Of a stretch of DNA of 64,000 bases, positions 21,301 through 27,071 are shown piece after piece. Every line of letters begins with the position of its first letter. Position 1 is the first letter of the stretch. The notes under the pieces are model-generated. The model did not search any database, was not told the origin of the DNA, and saw only the letters and a program-made list of their open reading frames with translations. The DNA comes from Herpetosiphon aurantiacus DSM 785. GTDB lineage: Bacteria; Chloroflexota; Chloroflexia; Chloroflexales; Herpetosiphonaceae. The stretch lies in contig CP000875.1 of the NCBI GenBank assembly GCA_000018565.1, positions 2,247,199 to 2,311,198 on the forward strand. The letters run 5' to 3'. Both the position numbers and the translations under genes were made by a program.

Positions 21301-22982
21301 AAACGACGGTGTATGCAACCCGGGCCTTGATCGAGAATGATGATATTAGCCTTGGTTGGGGCTTAGATAATGTGCGGTTATATGTGCTCGATCAGGCTGG
21401 GCAAGTTGTGCCGTTGGGGGTTGCAGGCGAGTTATATATTGGGGGATCGGGGATTGCTCGTGGCTATCTTGAGCGACCGAGCCTGACAGCGGAGCGCTTT
21501 GTGCCTGACCCATTAAGTGGCGAAGCGGGCGCACGCCTCTATCGAACGGGAGATTTGGTGCGGCAACGGGCCGATGGACGGTTTGACTATGACGGTCGGA
21601 TTGACCACCAAGTCAAGGTGCGTGGATTCCGGATTGAGCTAGGGGAAATCGAGCAGCGATTGATGGCATTGGCTGAAGTAAACGACGCGGTGGTGGTGGT
21701 GCGCGAGGATCAGCCAGGTGATCAACGCTTGGTAGCCTACGTGGTTGCTGCCCCGAACGCGCTGACCCTCAGTACGGTGCGCCAACGTTTGGCACAGCAC
21801 CTGCCAGAATATATGCTGCCGAATCTGCTCATGGTGCTCGATGCCTTCCCGCTTTCGCCCAATGGCAAGGTTGATCGGCGGCGCTTACCTGTGCCGAGTT
21901 ATCAGCACGAAGCGACACTCGCAGGACTGCCGCGCAATGCCTTGGAATTGCAGTTGGTCAATCTGTGGGAAAACGTTTTAGCGCTCCAACCGATTAGCAT
22001 TAACCAAAACTTTTTTGAATTAGGTGGCCATTCGATGCTGGCTGTGCGTTTGATGGCAGAAATTCGGCGCGAACTTGGCTATCAAAGCCCACTCGCTGCC
22101 TTGTTTCAATATCCGACAGTTGCCGATTTAGCGCACTTTTTAGCTGAACATAATGGTGATTTGGCCTATTCGCCGCTGGTAACGCTCAAAGCTAGTGGCA
22201 CGAAAGCCCCAATCTTCTTGGTGCATCCAATTGGTGGTAATGTCGGTTGTTATTTCAATTTGGTGCGCGAACTCGATGCTGAGCATCCCTGTTATGGCTT
22301 GCAAGCGGCGGGCTTAGATGCTCAAACCATTCCGGTCGCCGATATTCCAACCATTGCTAGCAACTATATTGCTGCAATTCAGGCGGTTCAGCCGCAGGGA
22401 CCATATATTCTGGGTGGTTGGTCGTTTGGTGGCTTAGTTGCTTACGAAATGGCCCAGCAACTACAAGCGCAGCACCAAGACATTGCCCAAGTATTGCTGC
22501 TTGATAGTTATTTGATTGAGGCTGAGTATGTGCAGGCCGAGCCACATCCAAGCCAAATGCTAACTCAGTTTATCCGCGATATTATGGGGCTTGCTTTGGC
22601 AACCTTTGAACAAAACCTTGAGTCATCGGTTGAACAATCAATCGACGTGCAATTACAACAACTCCAACAACAACTTGCTGACCGTGGCCTCAGACTTGAG
22701 TTTGAGCAATTACAGGCGATGTTTAATGTCTTCAAAACCAATACCCAAGCGATGTATCGCTATCAGGTTCAGCCTTCAAATGCTAAGGTGATGTTGTTCC
22801 AATCGACCAATAGTCAATCAATTGAACAACGCTTTGGCGATTCAACTTCCGGTTGGAGCCGCTATACAGATGATCAATTGACCGTTTATAAATTGACTGG
22901 CGATCATTTTAGTATGATCCATGCTCCCTATGTTCATGAGCTGGCAGCCTATATCAATCAAGCATTGCACCAGCTCGATTAG
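6192..22982 (+). CDS. nonribosomal peptide synthetase 2: five C-A-PCP modules plus thioesterase
   Basis: A 5596-residue NRPS with five modules and a terminal type I thioesterase. PCP serines fall at 1055, 2119, 3168, 4231 and 5281. Condensation motifs HHxxxDG lie at 192, 1245, 2309, 3358 and 4421; the last two read HHTITDGQ instead of DGW. A4 cores begin at D712, D1772, D2830, D3885 and D4942. My hand-read codes are DAFWLGGTFK (Val), DVWHISLVDK (Ser), DITAIGMVYK (unassigned), DVWHLSLVDK (Ser) and DIVAIGMVYK (unassigned, close to module 3). All five keep the A10 NGK lysine. No epimerisation, methylation or cyclisation domain is visible. The thioesterase (about 5340-5595) has GGWSFGG with Ser5411 and a GDHFS histidine at 5572. 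Modules 3-5 share near-identical DNA tracts. The start overlaps the NRPS1 stop, and a strong bidirectional hairpin follows the stop. Confidence 0.97.
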   Translation: MSEHSDDSLRNQTDPASRRAPLSAAKKAWLEKRLRGDGTTPPPQSSIPRLATYDQVPLSFAQERLWFLSQYEPTSSNAYIIPLAVRIDGPIDPSLLEQALQLVVDRHASFRTTFHAQNGVPFQRVAPQLPLRLPVLGLDVADASDEAAVLQVVLDQLVPLLQLPFDLEHGPLLRATLLRLAAESHVLLLICHHIISDGWSMGVLLRDFASFLGALRTNTAPDVPPLVVQAPDVAVWQRQRLQGHYLTTLQDFWKQQLADLEPLNVPTDFVRPAQQSYRGATLSFQLPAALSTQLQRMAQQHDVTPFMLLLAAFQAFLARLSGQQDLAIGSVLASRADADLDPVIGFLVNTWTLRNNIDVAQPLAQLLPTVRRTVLAAFEHRDLPFEQVVQLVQPERDLSRSPVFQVMMTYQNVPQRQMEWGDVRLTPISLPSTVAKFDLTLALSESPEGFRGVMEYRSDLFRRSTIATMVARWEMFLHAIVAEGSTPLARLPLVLPAERSLLLDTLNATTTAYPHDQSVASLFAEQARLWPERIALRFGEHSLSYHALEQRANQLAHHLQLLGVGPEHVVGLCVERSLDLVVAILAILKAGAAYAPVDPSYPVERLAWMLSDLQPTVVIAQHGVLDRLPSVACSVVVLETIAAHLAAYPTTAPTVDISPENLAYVMYTSGSTGRPKGIMINQRNIVRLVRNTTYAAFGPDQVGLLLATVAFDASTFELWGCLLNGGRLVIAPPQQLSLAELGHLVEREQITTLWLTAGLFHQMVDHALDRLGSLRQLLAGGDRLSPVHVHKVLERWPQCRLINGYGPTENTTFSCCQQLSATTDLAQGVPIGQPIANSTAYILDRLLQLVPIGVVGELYLGGAGLARGYLARPDQTAAAFIPNPMSQTAGERLYRSGDLARYRDDGTIEFIGRRDQQVKVRGYRIELEEIVGVLLAQPQVDDAVVVVREDRVGDQRLVAYLVGDNPAIELIEQAVQGQVPSYMLPSAYVVLDALPLTANGKVDRRRLPAPSYAAIANDDPPQTDLEQAIAAIWAEVLAVPSIQRQTNFFQVGGHSLLATQVVARVRELLPTVDLPVRRLFELPTLAAFVASLDPTPHKDAAVVLPALVAQPRPEHLPLSFAQERLWFLNQLDATSNQAYTIPLAVRIVGDLPPAVIQMALQQLVDRHSSLRTTFYALDGQPYQRIAPTLMLALSLHDLRGRSEADVHAAIHAAIAEPFDLERGPLLRVTLLREADDRHVLVLTLHHSITDGWSMELLLREFAQALAAARLGEPTRFAPLVVDVVDVVLWQRAVLRGERLAQLQGYWQTQLHGVAPLALPTDYPRPAVQQFAGATLRVTIPTVVLEQLRVLGQTHGATLFMVLMAAYQAWLARLSGQRDIAVGTPIAGRTQAEMEGLIGFFANTLVVRSDVRRDLGFTALLEQVRATLLTGYSQQELPFEQMVQLVQPERDLSRSPLFQAMLTLHHAQPTSMDWGEIALEPIDLAGTVAKFDLSLGLVETTSGLVATFEYSTALFTQATIERWSGHWLTFLTVIAANPTQSIGELALLTTAEQAQVLVGWNQTRTIYPPAQGLHHVIEAQVAQHPTAIALRYEDRTLSYAELNVRANQLAHRLIDLGVRPDTLVAICAERSIEMVIGLLGVLKAGGAYVPLDASYPIDRLEFMLADAQPLVLLTALTAGQTNSELQQLIEFQACPRLDLMQLQLLADQPTHNPAVAIEGHNLAYMIYTSGSTGKPKGALNQHDAIINRLLWMQAEYRLTAADRVLQKTPFSFDVSVWEFFWPLLVGAQLVLARPEGHKDPEYLTEVIQAEQITTVHFVPSMLRLFLEHRQAPMCTSLRRTICSGEALPADVAQQFLQQLPQSGLHNLYGPTEAAVDVSYWACRPDATASSVPIGRPVANTQLYLLDQALQPVPIGCFGELYIGGLQVGRGYYNRPNLTAERFVPDPFSPIAGARLYRTGDLARWRADGNIEYGGRIDHQVKVRGLRIELGEIEQQLLALPDITDAVVVLREDQPGDQRLVAYVVSSNETLLISIVRQRLAQHLPEFMLPNALVQMDALPLSPNGKLDRRRLPVPSYAEQLLDDAPPQTELEQAIAEIWASVLRVSTIQRQSNFFQLGGHSLLATQVVARVRELLPQLDLPLRRLFELPTLAAFAASLQNAPAELLAPVLPALIPQPTPEHIPLSFAQERLWFLSQLDAESSQAYTIPMAVRIVGDLPPMVVQSALQQLVDRHASLRTSFYALDGQPYQRIAPTLTLGLALHDLRGRSEADVHAAIQAAIAEPFDLEHGPLLRAMLLREAADRHVLVLTLHHTITDGWSMELLVRELAQALAAARVGEVARFAPLVVDVVDVVVWQRAVLRGERLTRLQAYWQSQLSDATPLALPTDYARPAVQQFAGATVGVVIPDAVVRKLRLLGQAHGATLFMVLMAAYQAWLARLSGQRDIAVGTPIAGRTQAGMDELIGFFANTLVVRSDVRRDLGFTALLEQVRETLLAGYSHQELPFEQVVQVVQPERDLSRSPLFQTMLTLQHAPQASLDWGEIALEPISLTGTIAKFDLTLGLLETPHGLIGSFEYSTVLFAETTIERWSKHWQTFLTALADDPALPVGRLPLMQPAEQTAIVQRQSPTLAVTGPTTLAEALTQQAADTPTAIAVQTEGSVWTYAQMNTAANQLAWELRELGVGPEVVVGMYLNRTPLLLVTLLAILKAGGAYLPLDPQHPIERVTWMLADSQALVVVTEQHLSARLNASPCQVLDIETAWLRITAENSPSAPPLSSTAANLAYVIYTSGSTGVPKGVAIPHHTVLALLASMREQILMRVGDVLLALSTMAFDISVTDVFLPLTSGATIYLVTSDVARDPVLLRDVLERQPIRLVQATPATWRLLISAGWQGDPTLTAIAGGEALHADLAAAIRMRSNALWNMYGPTETTVYATRALIENDDISLGWGLDNVRLYVLDQAGQVVPLGVAGELYIGGSGIARGYLGRPSLTAERFVPDPLSGEAGARLYRTGDLVRQRADGRFDYDGRIDHQVKVRGFRIELGEIEHRVLALPAVTDAVVVVREDQPGDQRLVAYVVAPHAALTLDAVRQQLAQHLPEYMLPNAVVVLESMPLSPNGKVDRRRLPAPSYEPLTSDDPPQTALEQLVATIWAEVLGVPSVQRHAHFFQLGGHSLLATQVVARVRDLLPTVEVPLRRLFELPTLAAFAASLDSTLHEAAAVVLPALVRQPTPEHIPLSFAQERLWFLNQLDAASSQAYTIPLAVRIVGAVPPAVVQAALQQVVDRHASLRTTFYAIDGQPYQRIAAQLRLDVPVEDVGGWSEAAVAAALARVIAEPFDLERGPLLRATVLREAADRHVLVLTLHHTITDGQSMEILLRELAQALAAARQGAVVEFAPLAVDVVDVVVWQRAVLRGERLTRLQTYWQQQLRDVAPLTLPTDYPRPAVQQFAGGTVGVTIAAEVVAELRALGQAHGATLFMVLMAAYQAWLARLSGQRDIAVGTPIAGRTQAGMEGLIGFFANTLVVRSAVAWDDGFTTLLGQVRETLLAGYSHQELPFEQVVQVVQPERDLSRSPLFQTLLTVQHAQPTSLDWGAIQLEPMRLAGTIAKFDLSLGLVETPQGLIGSFEYSTALFAETTIERWATHWQTFLTAIAAQPTHPLGQLTLLTSAERTLVVQGWNQTQVDYPQVQALHHLIEAQVARTPTAIALHYEDQVLSYGALNARANQVAQRLIALGVQPDDLVAICAERSLELVIGLLGIMKAGGAYVPLDASYPQERLAFMLADARPLVLVTALTATQTTPALQQLLEAQVCPRLDLMDWSTLTQEATDNPVVAMHGQHLAYMIYTSGSTGTPKGAMNSHAAILNRLMWMQAEYRLTAADRVLQKTPMSFDVSVWEFFWPLLVGAQLVIARPDGHKDPAYLAEVIQTAQITTVHFVPSMLRLFLAHPQARGCRSLRLTLCSGEALPADVVSQFFAHIPLSALHNLYGPTEAAVDVSYWACAAESLTTSVPIGRPVANTQLYVLDSLLEPVPIGCFGEVYIGGVQVGRGYHHRPSLTAERFVPDPLSGEAGARLYRTGDVGRWRADGSIEYAGRIDHQVKLRGLRIELGEIEHRVLALPAVTDAVVVVREDQPGDQRLVAYVVAPHAALTLDAVRQQLAQHLPEYMLPNGLMLLESVPLSPNGKVDRRRLPAPSYEPLTSDDPPQTALEQLVATIWAEVLGVPSVQRHAHFFQLGGHSLLATQVVARVRDLLPTVEVPLRRLFELPTLAAFAASLDPTPHEAAAVVLPALVRQPTPEHIPLSFAQERLWFLNQLDAASSQAYTIPLAVRIVGAVPPAVVQAALQQVVDRHASLRTTFYAIDGQPYQRIAAQLRLDVPVEDVGGWSEAAVAAALARVIAEPFDLERGPLLRATVLREAADRHVLVLTLHHTITDGQSMEILLRELAQALAAARQGAVVEFAPLAVDVVDVVVWQRAVLRGERLTRLQTYWQQQLRDVAPLTLPTDYPRPAVQQFAGGTVGVTIAAEVVAELRALGQAHGATLFMVLMAAYQAWLARLSGQRDIAVGTPIAGRTQAGMEGLIGFFANTLVVRSAVAWDDGFTTLLGQVRETLLAGYSHQELPFEQVVQVVQPERDLSRSPLFQTLLTVQHAQPTSLDWGAIQLEPIRLAGTIAKFDLSLGLVETPQGLVGGFEYSTALFAPATMERWASHWQTFLTALAAQPTLAIGYLPLLTPIERTAIVRRQAPTLAVTGPTTLAEALTQQAAATPQGLALYEDGIAWSYAELAAATNRLAWHLQDMGIGPDMVVGVYLDRSPRLIVALLAIIKAGAAYLPLDPNHPLERLIWMLADSQAKLVLTEQLHAIQLADQPCPVLDIETAWSIIEATQPDSAPPLQIVAENLAYVIYTSGSTGVPKGVAIPHQTVLALLASMRHQLQLGLGDRILALSTMAFDISVVDVFLPLTSGATIALISSEVARDPVLLRRVLEGQAINVLQATPATWRLLISAGWQGNPTLTAIAGGEALSVDLAAAIRARSKQLWNMYGPTETTVYATRALIENDDISLGWGLDNVRLYVLDQAGQVVPLGVAGELYIGGSGIARGYLERPSLTAERFVPDPLSGEAGARLYRTGDLVRQRADGRFDYDGRIDHQVKVRGFRIELGEIEQRLMALAEVNDAVVVVREDQPGDQRLVAYVVAAPNALTLSTVRQRLAQHLPEYMLPNLLMVLDAFPLSPNGKVDRRRLPVPSYQHEATLAGLPRNALELQLVNLWENVLALQPISINQNFFELGGHSMLAVRLMAEIRRELGYQSPLAALFQYPTVADLAHFLAEHNGDLAYSPLVTLKASGTKAPIFLVHPIGGNVGCYFNLVRELDAEHPCYGLQAAGLDAQTIPVADIPTIASNYIAAIQAVQPQGPYILGGWSFGGLVAYEMAQQLQAQHQDIAQVLLLDSYLIEAEYVQAEPHPSQMLTQFIRDIMGLALATFEQNLESSVEQSIDVQLQQLQQQLADRGLRLEFEQLQAMFNVFKTNTQAMYRYQVQPSNAKVMLFQSTNSQSIEQRFGDSTSGWSRYTDDQLTVYKLTGDHFSMIHAPYVHELAAYINQALHQLD
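15294..17039 (+). repeat. 1.75-kb intragenic near-identical tract, copy 1
   Basis: Covers the A3 C-terminal subdomain, PCP3 and most of C4 of NRPS2. It is almost identical to 18483-20228, at an offset of 3189 bases (exactly one module). Only a handful of base differences are visible, for example near 15490, 15810 and 16970. Flanking adenylation cores differ (unassigned code versus Ser), so the tract is shorter than a module. Confidence 0.88.
18483..20228 (+). repeat. 1.75-kb intragenic near-identical tract, copy 2
   Basis: Second copy of the tract at 15294-17039. It covers the A4 C-terminal subdomain, PCP4 and most of C5. Similarity falls away right after the codons for ETPQGL. Confidence 0.88.
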
Positions 22983-22994
22983 CGATTAAATAAT

Positions 22995-23035
22995 AATCCC
23001 CACATAGTTCATGGTTAATCAACTATGTGGGGATT
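22995..23035. terminator. bidirectional hairpin between convergent NRPS2 and ammonia-lyase genes
   Basis: A perfect 15-bp inverted repeat (arms 22995-23009 and 23021-23035, 11-base loop) sits in the 59 bases between two convergent stops. It would terminate transcription from both sides. T-richness is modest on either flank. Confidence 0.8.
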
Positions 23036-23041
23036 GATTGT

Positions 23042-24700
23042 TTAACGGAACAAAATAATTGAGCGCAAGCCGCTCAGCGTTTGTTCAACGGCACTCACCA
23101 ATGAGCCATCGTTGGCAATATCATGAGCTAAGGCACTAATATGCGCTTCGAGCACTTGTTCATCATCATTCCAGATATAAGGGCGTTCAGGCGAGGGCGG
23201 ATGCTTGACGATTGAACGAACGGCGTGATAGATCTTTGCGGTAAGCGGCGAGAGCAATTCAGCAGCGTTGTAATGGCCTGCTAATTTGTGGGTACGCAAA
23301 TCCACCGCTTGCACCCCAAACATCAGCGTAATCGCAATATATTGCTGAAGCGTTTGGATTGTTTGGCGGGCTAAGTTGGCCGAACCAAAGCCTTGGCTAT
23401 TGATATTCTGGTTAAATTGCTCAGCATGAGTTGGAAAACGATCGGCCAACGAATTGCCCAAAAAGGTCAAGATTGGCATGATCGAGTTGGCGGTGAGCTG
23501 TAGCCCTTTCAACCCCATATTAACCTTACGCTGGATATTGCCAACCAACGAAGCTGGCAAACCATTATTGAACTGCGGTGAAACTAACAGCGCAATCTGC
23601 ACATCCAGATGTTTGGCCATCAGCCCCATATAATAGCGCAGCTGATCCATCCCCACGCCAATATACTGACCCAAGAAATTGCCACCATGATAACTCGCGG
23701 CGCTAGCAGTGTCGATCAAAGGATTATCGTTGGCTGAGTTAATTTCGACCCGCAGATGATGCGAAATAAAGGCCATTCCATCGATGATTGGCCCCAAAAA
23801 TTGCGGTAAACAGCGTAACGAATAGCGATCTTGAATCAAATCACCATCGCGATAATCGTGGCTACCATCAAGTTCATTGCGCGAAAGCTGCGAGCCTTGT
23901 AGCAATTCGAGCATATGGTCAGCGGCCCAAACTTGGCCAGTATGCGGTTTGTGGCGATGAATAAACGGGTGAAACGATTGATTCGTGCCTTGTAAGCCTT
24001 GAATCATTAAGGCGTGGGCTTCCAAGGCTAAGGCCAAGAGAATTCGCGCATCGTGAACGCAATTGGCGGCGATTCCGGTCATCACCGAAGTACCATTCAT
24101 CATCGCCAAGCCTTCTTTGGGTTGCAAACGGAGGCGTGGCAGCCCTAAACGTTCAAGTGCACTGATACAATCAAGGGTCTCGCCGTTAAAATCAACCATA
24201 AAAGCTTGATCTGTGCCCAACAAAGCTCCAGTGATGCTAATTAATGGCACAAGATCACCGCTTGCCCCAATTGAGCCAAACTCACGCACATGTGGTGTAA
24301 CATTGGCATTCAGAAACGTCACCATGCGTTGAATGATTTCCAGTCGAATACCCGATGCACCTCGCATATGCGAATTAGCTCGCAACAGCATCGCAGCGCG
24401 AACATCGGTAAATGGCAAGAGCTTGCCGGCCCCCGTTTTATGATACCAAATGGCATTATTTTGCAACTCGGCAGCTTCTTCAGGCGAGATAATTACGTTG
24501 GCCATGCCCCCAAAGCCAGTTGTTACCCCATAAACCGGCTGATGCTCCTTCACTGCCTGATTGATATAAGCACACGACGCTTCGATCTGGGCTAAAATCG
24601 CTGGATCGGTGGTTAGTTCAACCCGATCTTGATGCCGCGCAACCCGTACAACGTCATCAATGCCCAAGCCTTCGCCAGTTAAAATAAGGGTGGTGCTCAC
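23042..24700 (-). CDS. MIO aromatic amino acid ammonia-lyase (PAL/TAL type)
   Basis: A 552-residue enzyme of the MIO ammonia-lyase family, expected to deaminate phenylalanine or tyrosine to cinnamate or p-coumarate. The Ala146-Ser147-Gly148 triad in GSIGASGDL forms the electrophilic MIO group. YGVTTGFGG (around 57-65) supplies the lid tyrosine, and the region around NQNINSQGFG is intact. Overall it closely resembles the cyanobacterial PALs. The selectivity pair 60 residues before the triad is Tyr86-His87, whereas cyanobacterial PAL has Phe-Leu, the Rhodobacter-type TAL has His-Leu and histidine ammonia-lyases have Ser-His. Substrate choice is therefore open, with tyrosine my preference because of the HPPD and aminotransferase neighbours. 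It is the last gene of the minus-strand block, 84 bases after the ligase, and probably supplies an aryl-acrylic acid for that ligase. Confidence 0.93.
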   Translation of the reverse strand: MSTTLILTGEGLGIDDVVRVARHQDRVELTTDPAILAQIEASCAYINQAVKEHQPVYGVTTGFGGMANVIISPEEAAELQNNAIWYHKTGAGKLLPFTDVRAAMLLRANSHMRGASGIRLEIIQRMVTFLNANVTPHVREFGSIGASGDLVPLISITGALLGTDQAFMVDFNGETLDCISALERLGLPRLRLQPKEGLAMMNGTSVMTGIAANCVHDARILLALALEAHALMIQGLQGTNQSFHPFIHRHKPHTGQVWAADHMLELLQGSQLSRNELDGSHDYRDGDLIQDRYSLRCLPQFLGPIIDGMAFISHHLRVEINSANDNPLIDTASAASYHGGNFLGQYIGVGMDQLRYYMGLMAKHLDVQIALLVSPQFNNGLPASLVGNIQRKVNMGLKGLQLTANSIMPILTFLGNSLADRFPTHAEQFNQNINSQGFGSANLARQTIQTLQQYIAITLMFGVQAVDLRTHKLAGHYNAAELLSPLTAKIYHAVRSIVKHPPSPERPYIWNDDEQVLEAHISALAHDIANDGSLVSAVEQTLSGLRSIILFR

Positions 24701-24784
24701 AAGTTTCTCCAGTGCATAAGATCAATGGATCGCGATGGTGATGTTAAGCCGAACCAATGCATAAACCCTACGCCGCATTCTTGG

Positions 24785-26272
24785 TTATGAATTACGTAAT
24801 AGGCGCTTGAGGACTTTCCCTGTGGCATTTTTGGGAATCGACTCGACAAATTCGATGCTGCTGGGAATTTTAAAGCTCGCAATCTGTTTACGACAGAGCG
24901 CAAAAATCTCGCGTTCGCTTAACTGATGGCCAGATTTAATCACAACTTTGGCCATCACTCGCTCGCCAGTTACTTCATCGGCAATGCCATAGACGGCAAC
25001 CTCGGCCACTGCCGGAAGCTGGTAGATCACTTGCTCAACTTCAGCCGGATACACCTTAATCCCCGCAACGTTGATCATATCCTTGAGCCGATCAACGATG
25101 TAGAAATAGCCTTCAGCATCGTACTTGCCAAGATCGCCAGTATGAAACCAACCATTGCGGATGGCCTGTTCGGTTGCGGTTGGGTTGTTCCAGTAGCCCA
25201 ACATCACGTTTGGCCCGCGCACGATAATTTCCCCAACCTGCTCAGCTGCTAAATTTGCGCCAGTATCAACATCAACAATCCGCATTTCAACCGTATCAAT
25301 TGGCATGCCGATTGAGCCAAATTTATAGCGAAAGCGATGGTTGTACGCCGCAAATGGTGAGGTTTCAGTCAGACCATAGCCTTCATGGATAAAACTCTTG
25401 AAGGTTGCATGCCAACGCCGAGCTATTTCAACCGGCATAATTGCTGCGCCTGAGAAGAAATAGCGAATTGAGCTGAGGGCAGCAGGCTCGGCTTTATTCA
25501 ACAGTAAAACGTAAATCGTTGGTACACCAAAAAACATCGTCACCTGGTCGCGAGCAATTGATTGGATAATCTGCTCGTAATTAAAGCTGCGATGCAAAAC
25601 CAAGGTCGCACAAGCGTTAATCGCACTATTAAGAATCGCATTTTGGCCAAAGCAGTGAAACAGCGGCACACACAGCAGCAGCCGATCCTCAGGCCGCATA
25701 TCACAATAGAGATTTTTGGCATGCATATTTGAAATAACATTGCTATGCGATAAGGTCACGCCCTTGGGAAAGCCTGTGGTTCCCGAAGAATAGACAATTG
25801 CTGCTGGATCGTCACGCTCCATGGTTTGGGCCTGATATTCTGGGTTTGCATGCTCGATCAGATAGGCTAATGAGTTTGGTGTAGCTTCAGGACTCGCCAC
25901 TAGTAGCTGGCGTAAATGGCTCAGTTGATCAGTCTGAACTTGGCCTGCTAGTTCAGGCGTTACCACAATTGCGGTTGCTTGGCTATCGTTCAAGATGAAG
26001 CTGACTTCAGCGCTTTGCAATTGGGTATTCAACGAAACCGCAATCGCCCCCAACTTGATGATGCCCAAATAGGCAAAGATAAACTGCGGAATATTGGGTA
26101 GCAATAGCGCCACTCGCTCGCCTTTGGTGATGCCCAGTTGGGCCAAACCATTGGCAACACGATTAGCAATCTGATTCAGTTCAGCATAGCTATACGTCGT
26201 TTGTTCAAAAATCAAGGCAGGTTTATCGGGGAAGCACAGGCATGCTCGTTCGAGATGCTGAGCAATGTTCAT
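24785..26272 (-). CDS. acyl-CoA synthetase / AMP-dependent (aryl)acid ligase
   Basis: A 495-residue member of the ANL superfamily. It shows the P-loop YSSGTTGFPKG (around 170), the YGLTETSP motif, the hinge and C-terminal subdomain (FHTGDLG, DRLKDMINVAGIKVYP) and the catalytic lysine in NATGKVLKR at the extreme C-terminus. No carrier domain is fused, so it should make an acyl-CoA or load a free carrier protein. Lying between the aromatic ammonia-lyase and the type II thioesterase, it is the natural candidate to activate cinnamate or p-coumarate as 4-coumarate-CoA-ligase-like enzymes do. A fatty-acid substrate cannot be excluded from sequence alone. Only 15 bases separate it from the thioesterase gene upstream. 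Confidence 0.9.
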   Translation of the reverse strand: MNIAQHLERACLCFPDKPALIFEQTTYSYAELNQIANRVANGLAQLGITKGERVALLLPNIPQFIFAYLGIIKLGAIAVSLNTQLQSAEVSFILNDSQATAIVVTPELAGQVQTDQLSHLRQLLVASPEATPNSLAYLIEHANPEYQAQTMERDDPAAIVYSSGTTGFPKGVTLSHSNVISNMHAKNLYCDMRPEDRLLLCVPLFHCFGQNAILNSAINACATLVLHRSFNYEQIIQSIARDQVTMFFGVPTIYVLLLNKAEPAALSSIRYFFSGAAIMPVEIARRWHATFKSFIHEGYGLTETSPFAAYNHRFRYKFGSIGMPIDTVEMRIVDVDTGANLAAEQVGEIIVRGPNVMLGYWNNPTATEQAIRNGWFHTGDLGKYDAEGYFYIVDRLKDMINVAGIKVYPAEVEQVIYQLPAVAEVAVYGIADEVTGERVMAKVVIKSGHQLSEREIFALCRKQIASFKIPSSIEFVESIPKNATGKVLKRLLRNS

Positions 26273-26287
26273 AAAGCCTCCAGGCAG

Positions 26288-27040
26288 TTAAAGCCGCACG
26301 AGAATTTGGTTGAGTTCGTGGCTTAAGGTTTTGAAAAACGCCGCTTGGGCTGTTTGTAAAAAGAAATGGCCGCCTGGAAACATGTGCATCTGAAACTCCG
26401 CTGTGGTGTGTTCCCGCCATGCGGCAATATCGTGGCGTTTGACCATTGGGTCTTGAAACCCACCAAAGGCCGAAATTGCCACATTCAGCGGTTGGGCTGG
26501 TTGAAATTGGTAGGTATCACAGATGGTGAAATCGGCGCGTAAAATTGGCAGCATGAGTTGCATTAATTCGTGTTGCTCAAGTACTTCCTTGGGTGTGCCA
26601 TCAATTGTCCGCACTTTTTGCAGCAAATCAGGGTCGGAAAGTTGATGCGTTGTGGTATCGGCGGCAGCAAGGTGCGGAGCACGATGCCCAGAAACAAAGA
26701 GCTGTTGAGGCTGGCTTTGATAATGGGTCGCTAGCCAACGGGTTAGCTCAAAACTGAGCAACGCACCCATGCTATGGCCAAAAAATAGATACGGTTGAGC
26801 TAAATACGGCTGCATGGCCTCGGCGAGGGCCGCGATCAGTGGCTGACTTGCCACAAACAATGGCTCGCTGAAACGCATTCCTCGGCCTGGCAGTTCAACT
26901 GGCACGAGTTCAATGCTTGCGGGAAGATAGTTGGCCCATGATCGATAGGTCGCAGCAGTGCCACCTGCAAAAGGCAAACAAAAGAGACGAATTGCTGGCT
27001 GAGTTTGACGTTTTACCGAGATAAACCATGGGCTTGACAT
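26288..27040 (-). CDS. type II thioesterase (NRPS editing)
   Basis: A 250-residue alpha/beta hydrolase of the GrsT/RifR class. The N-terminal region reads LFCLPFAGG, the nucleophile serine is in GHSMG (around 107-111), and the catalytic histidine is in GGHFF near 226. Length and motifs are typical of stand-alone type II thioesterases, which hydrolyse misprimed acyl groups or stalled intermediates from carrier proteins. It sits in a tight minus-strand array (31 bases after the glycosyltransferase, 15 before the ligase), consistent with housekeeping for the convergent NRPS genes. Confidence 0.92.
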   Translation of the reverse strand: MSSPWFISVKRQTQPAIRLFCLPFAGGTAATYRSWANYLPASIELVPVELPGRGMRFSEPLFVASQPLIAALAEAMQPYLAQPYLFFGHSMGALLSFELTRWLATHYQSQPQQLFVSGHRAPHLAAADTTTHQLSDPDLLQKVRTIDGTPKEVLEQHELMQLMLPILRADFTICDTYQFQPAQPLNVAISAFGGFQDPMVKRHDIAAWREHTTAEFQMHMFPGGHFFLQTAQAAFFKTLSHELNQILVRL

Positions 27041-27071
27041 GGGTAATTATGCTCCTTGTTGATTGATCACG

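Noticed and set aside
6192-22982. Epimerisation or heterocyclisation domains in NRPS2
   Set aside because: Every domain between modules shows ordinary HHxxxDG condensation motifs and the spacing leaves no room for an extra E domain.
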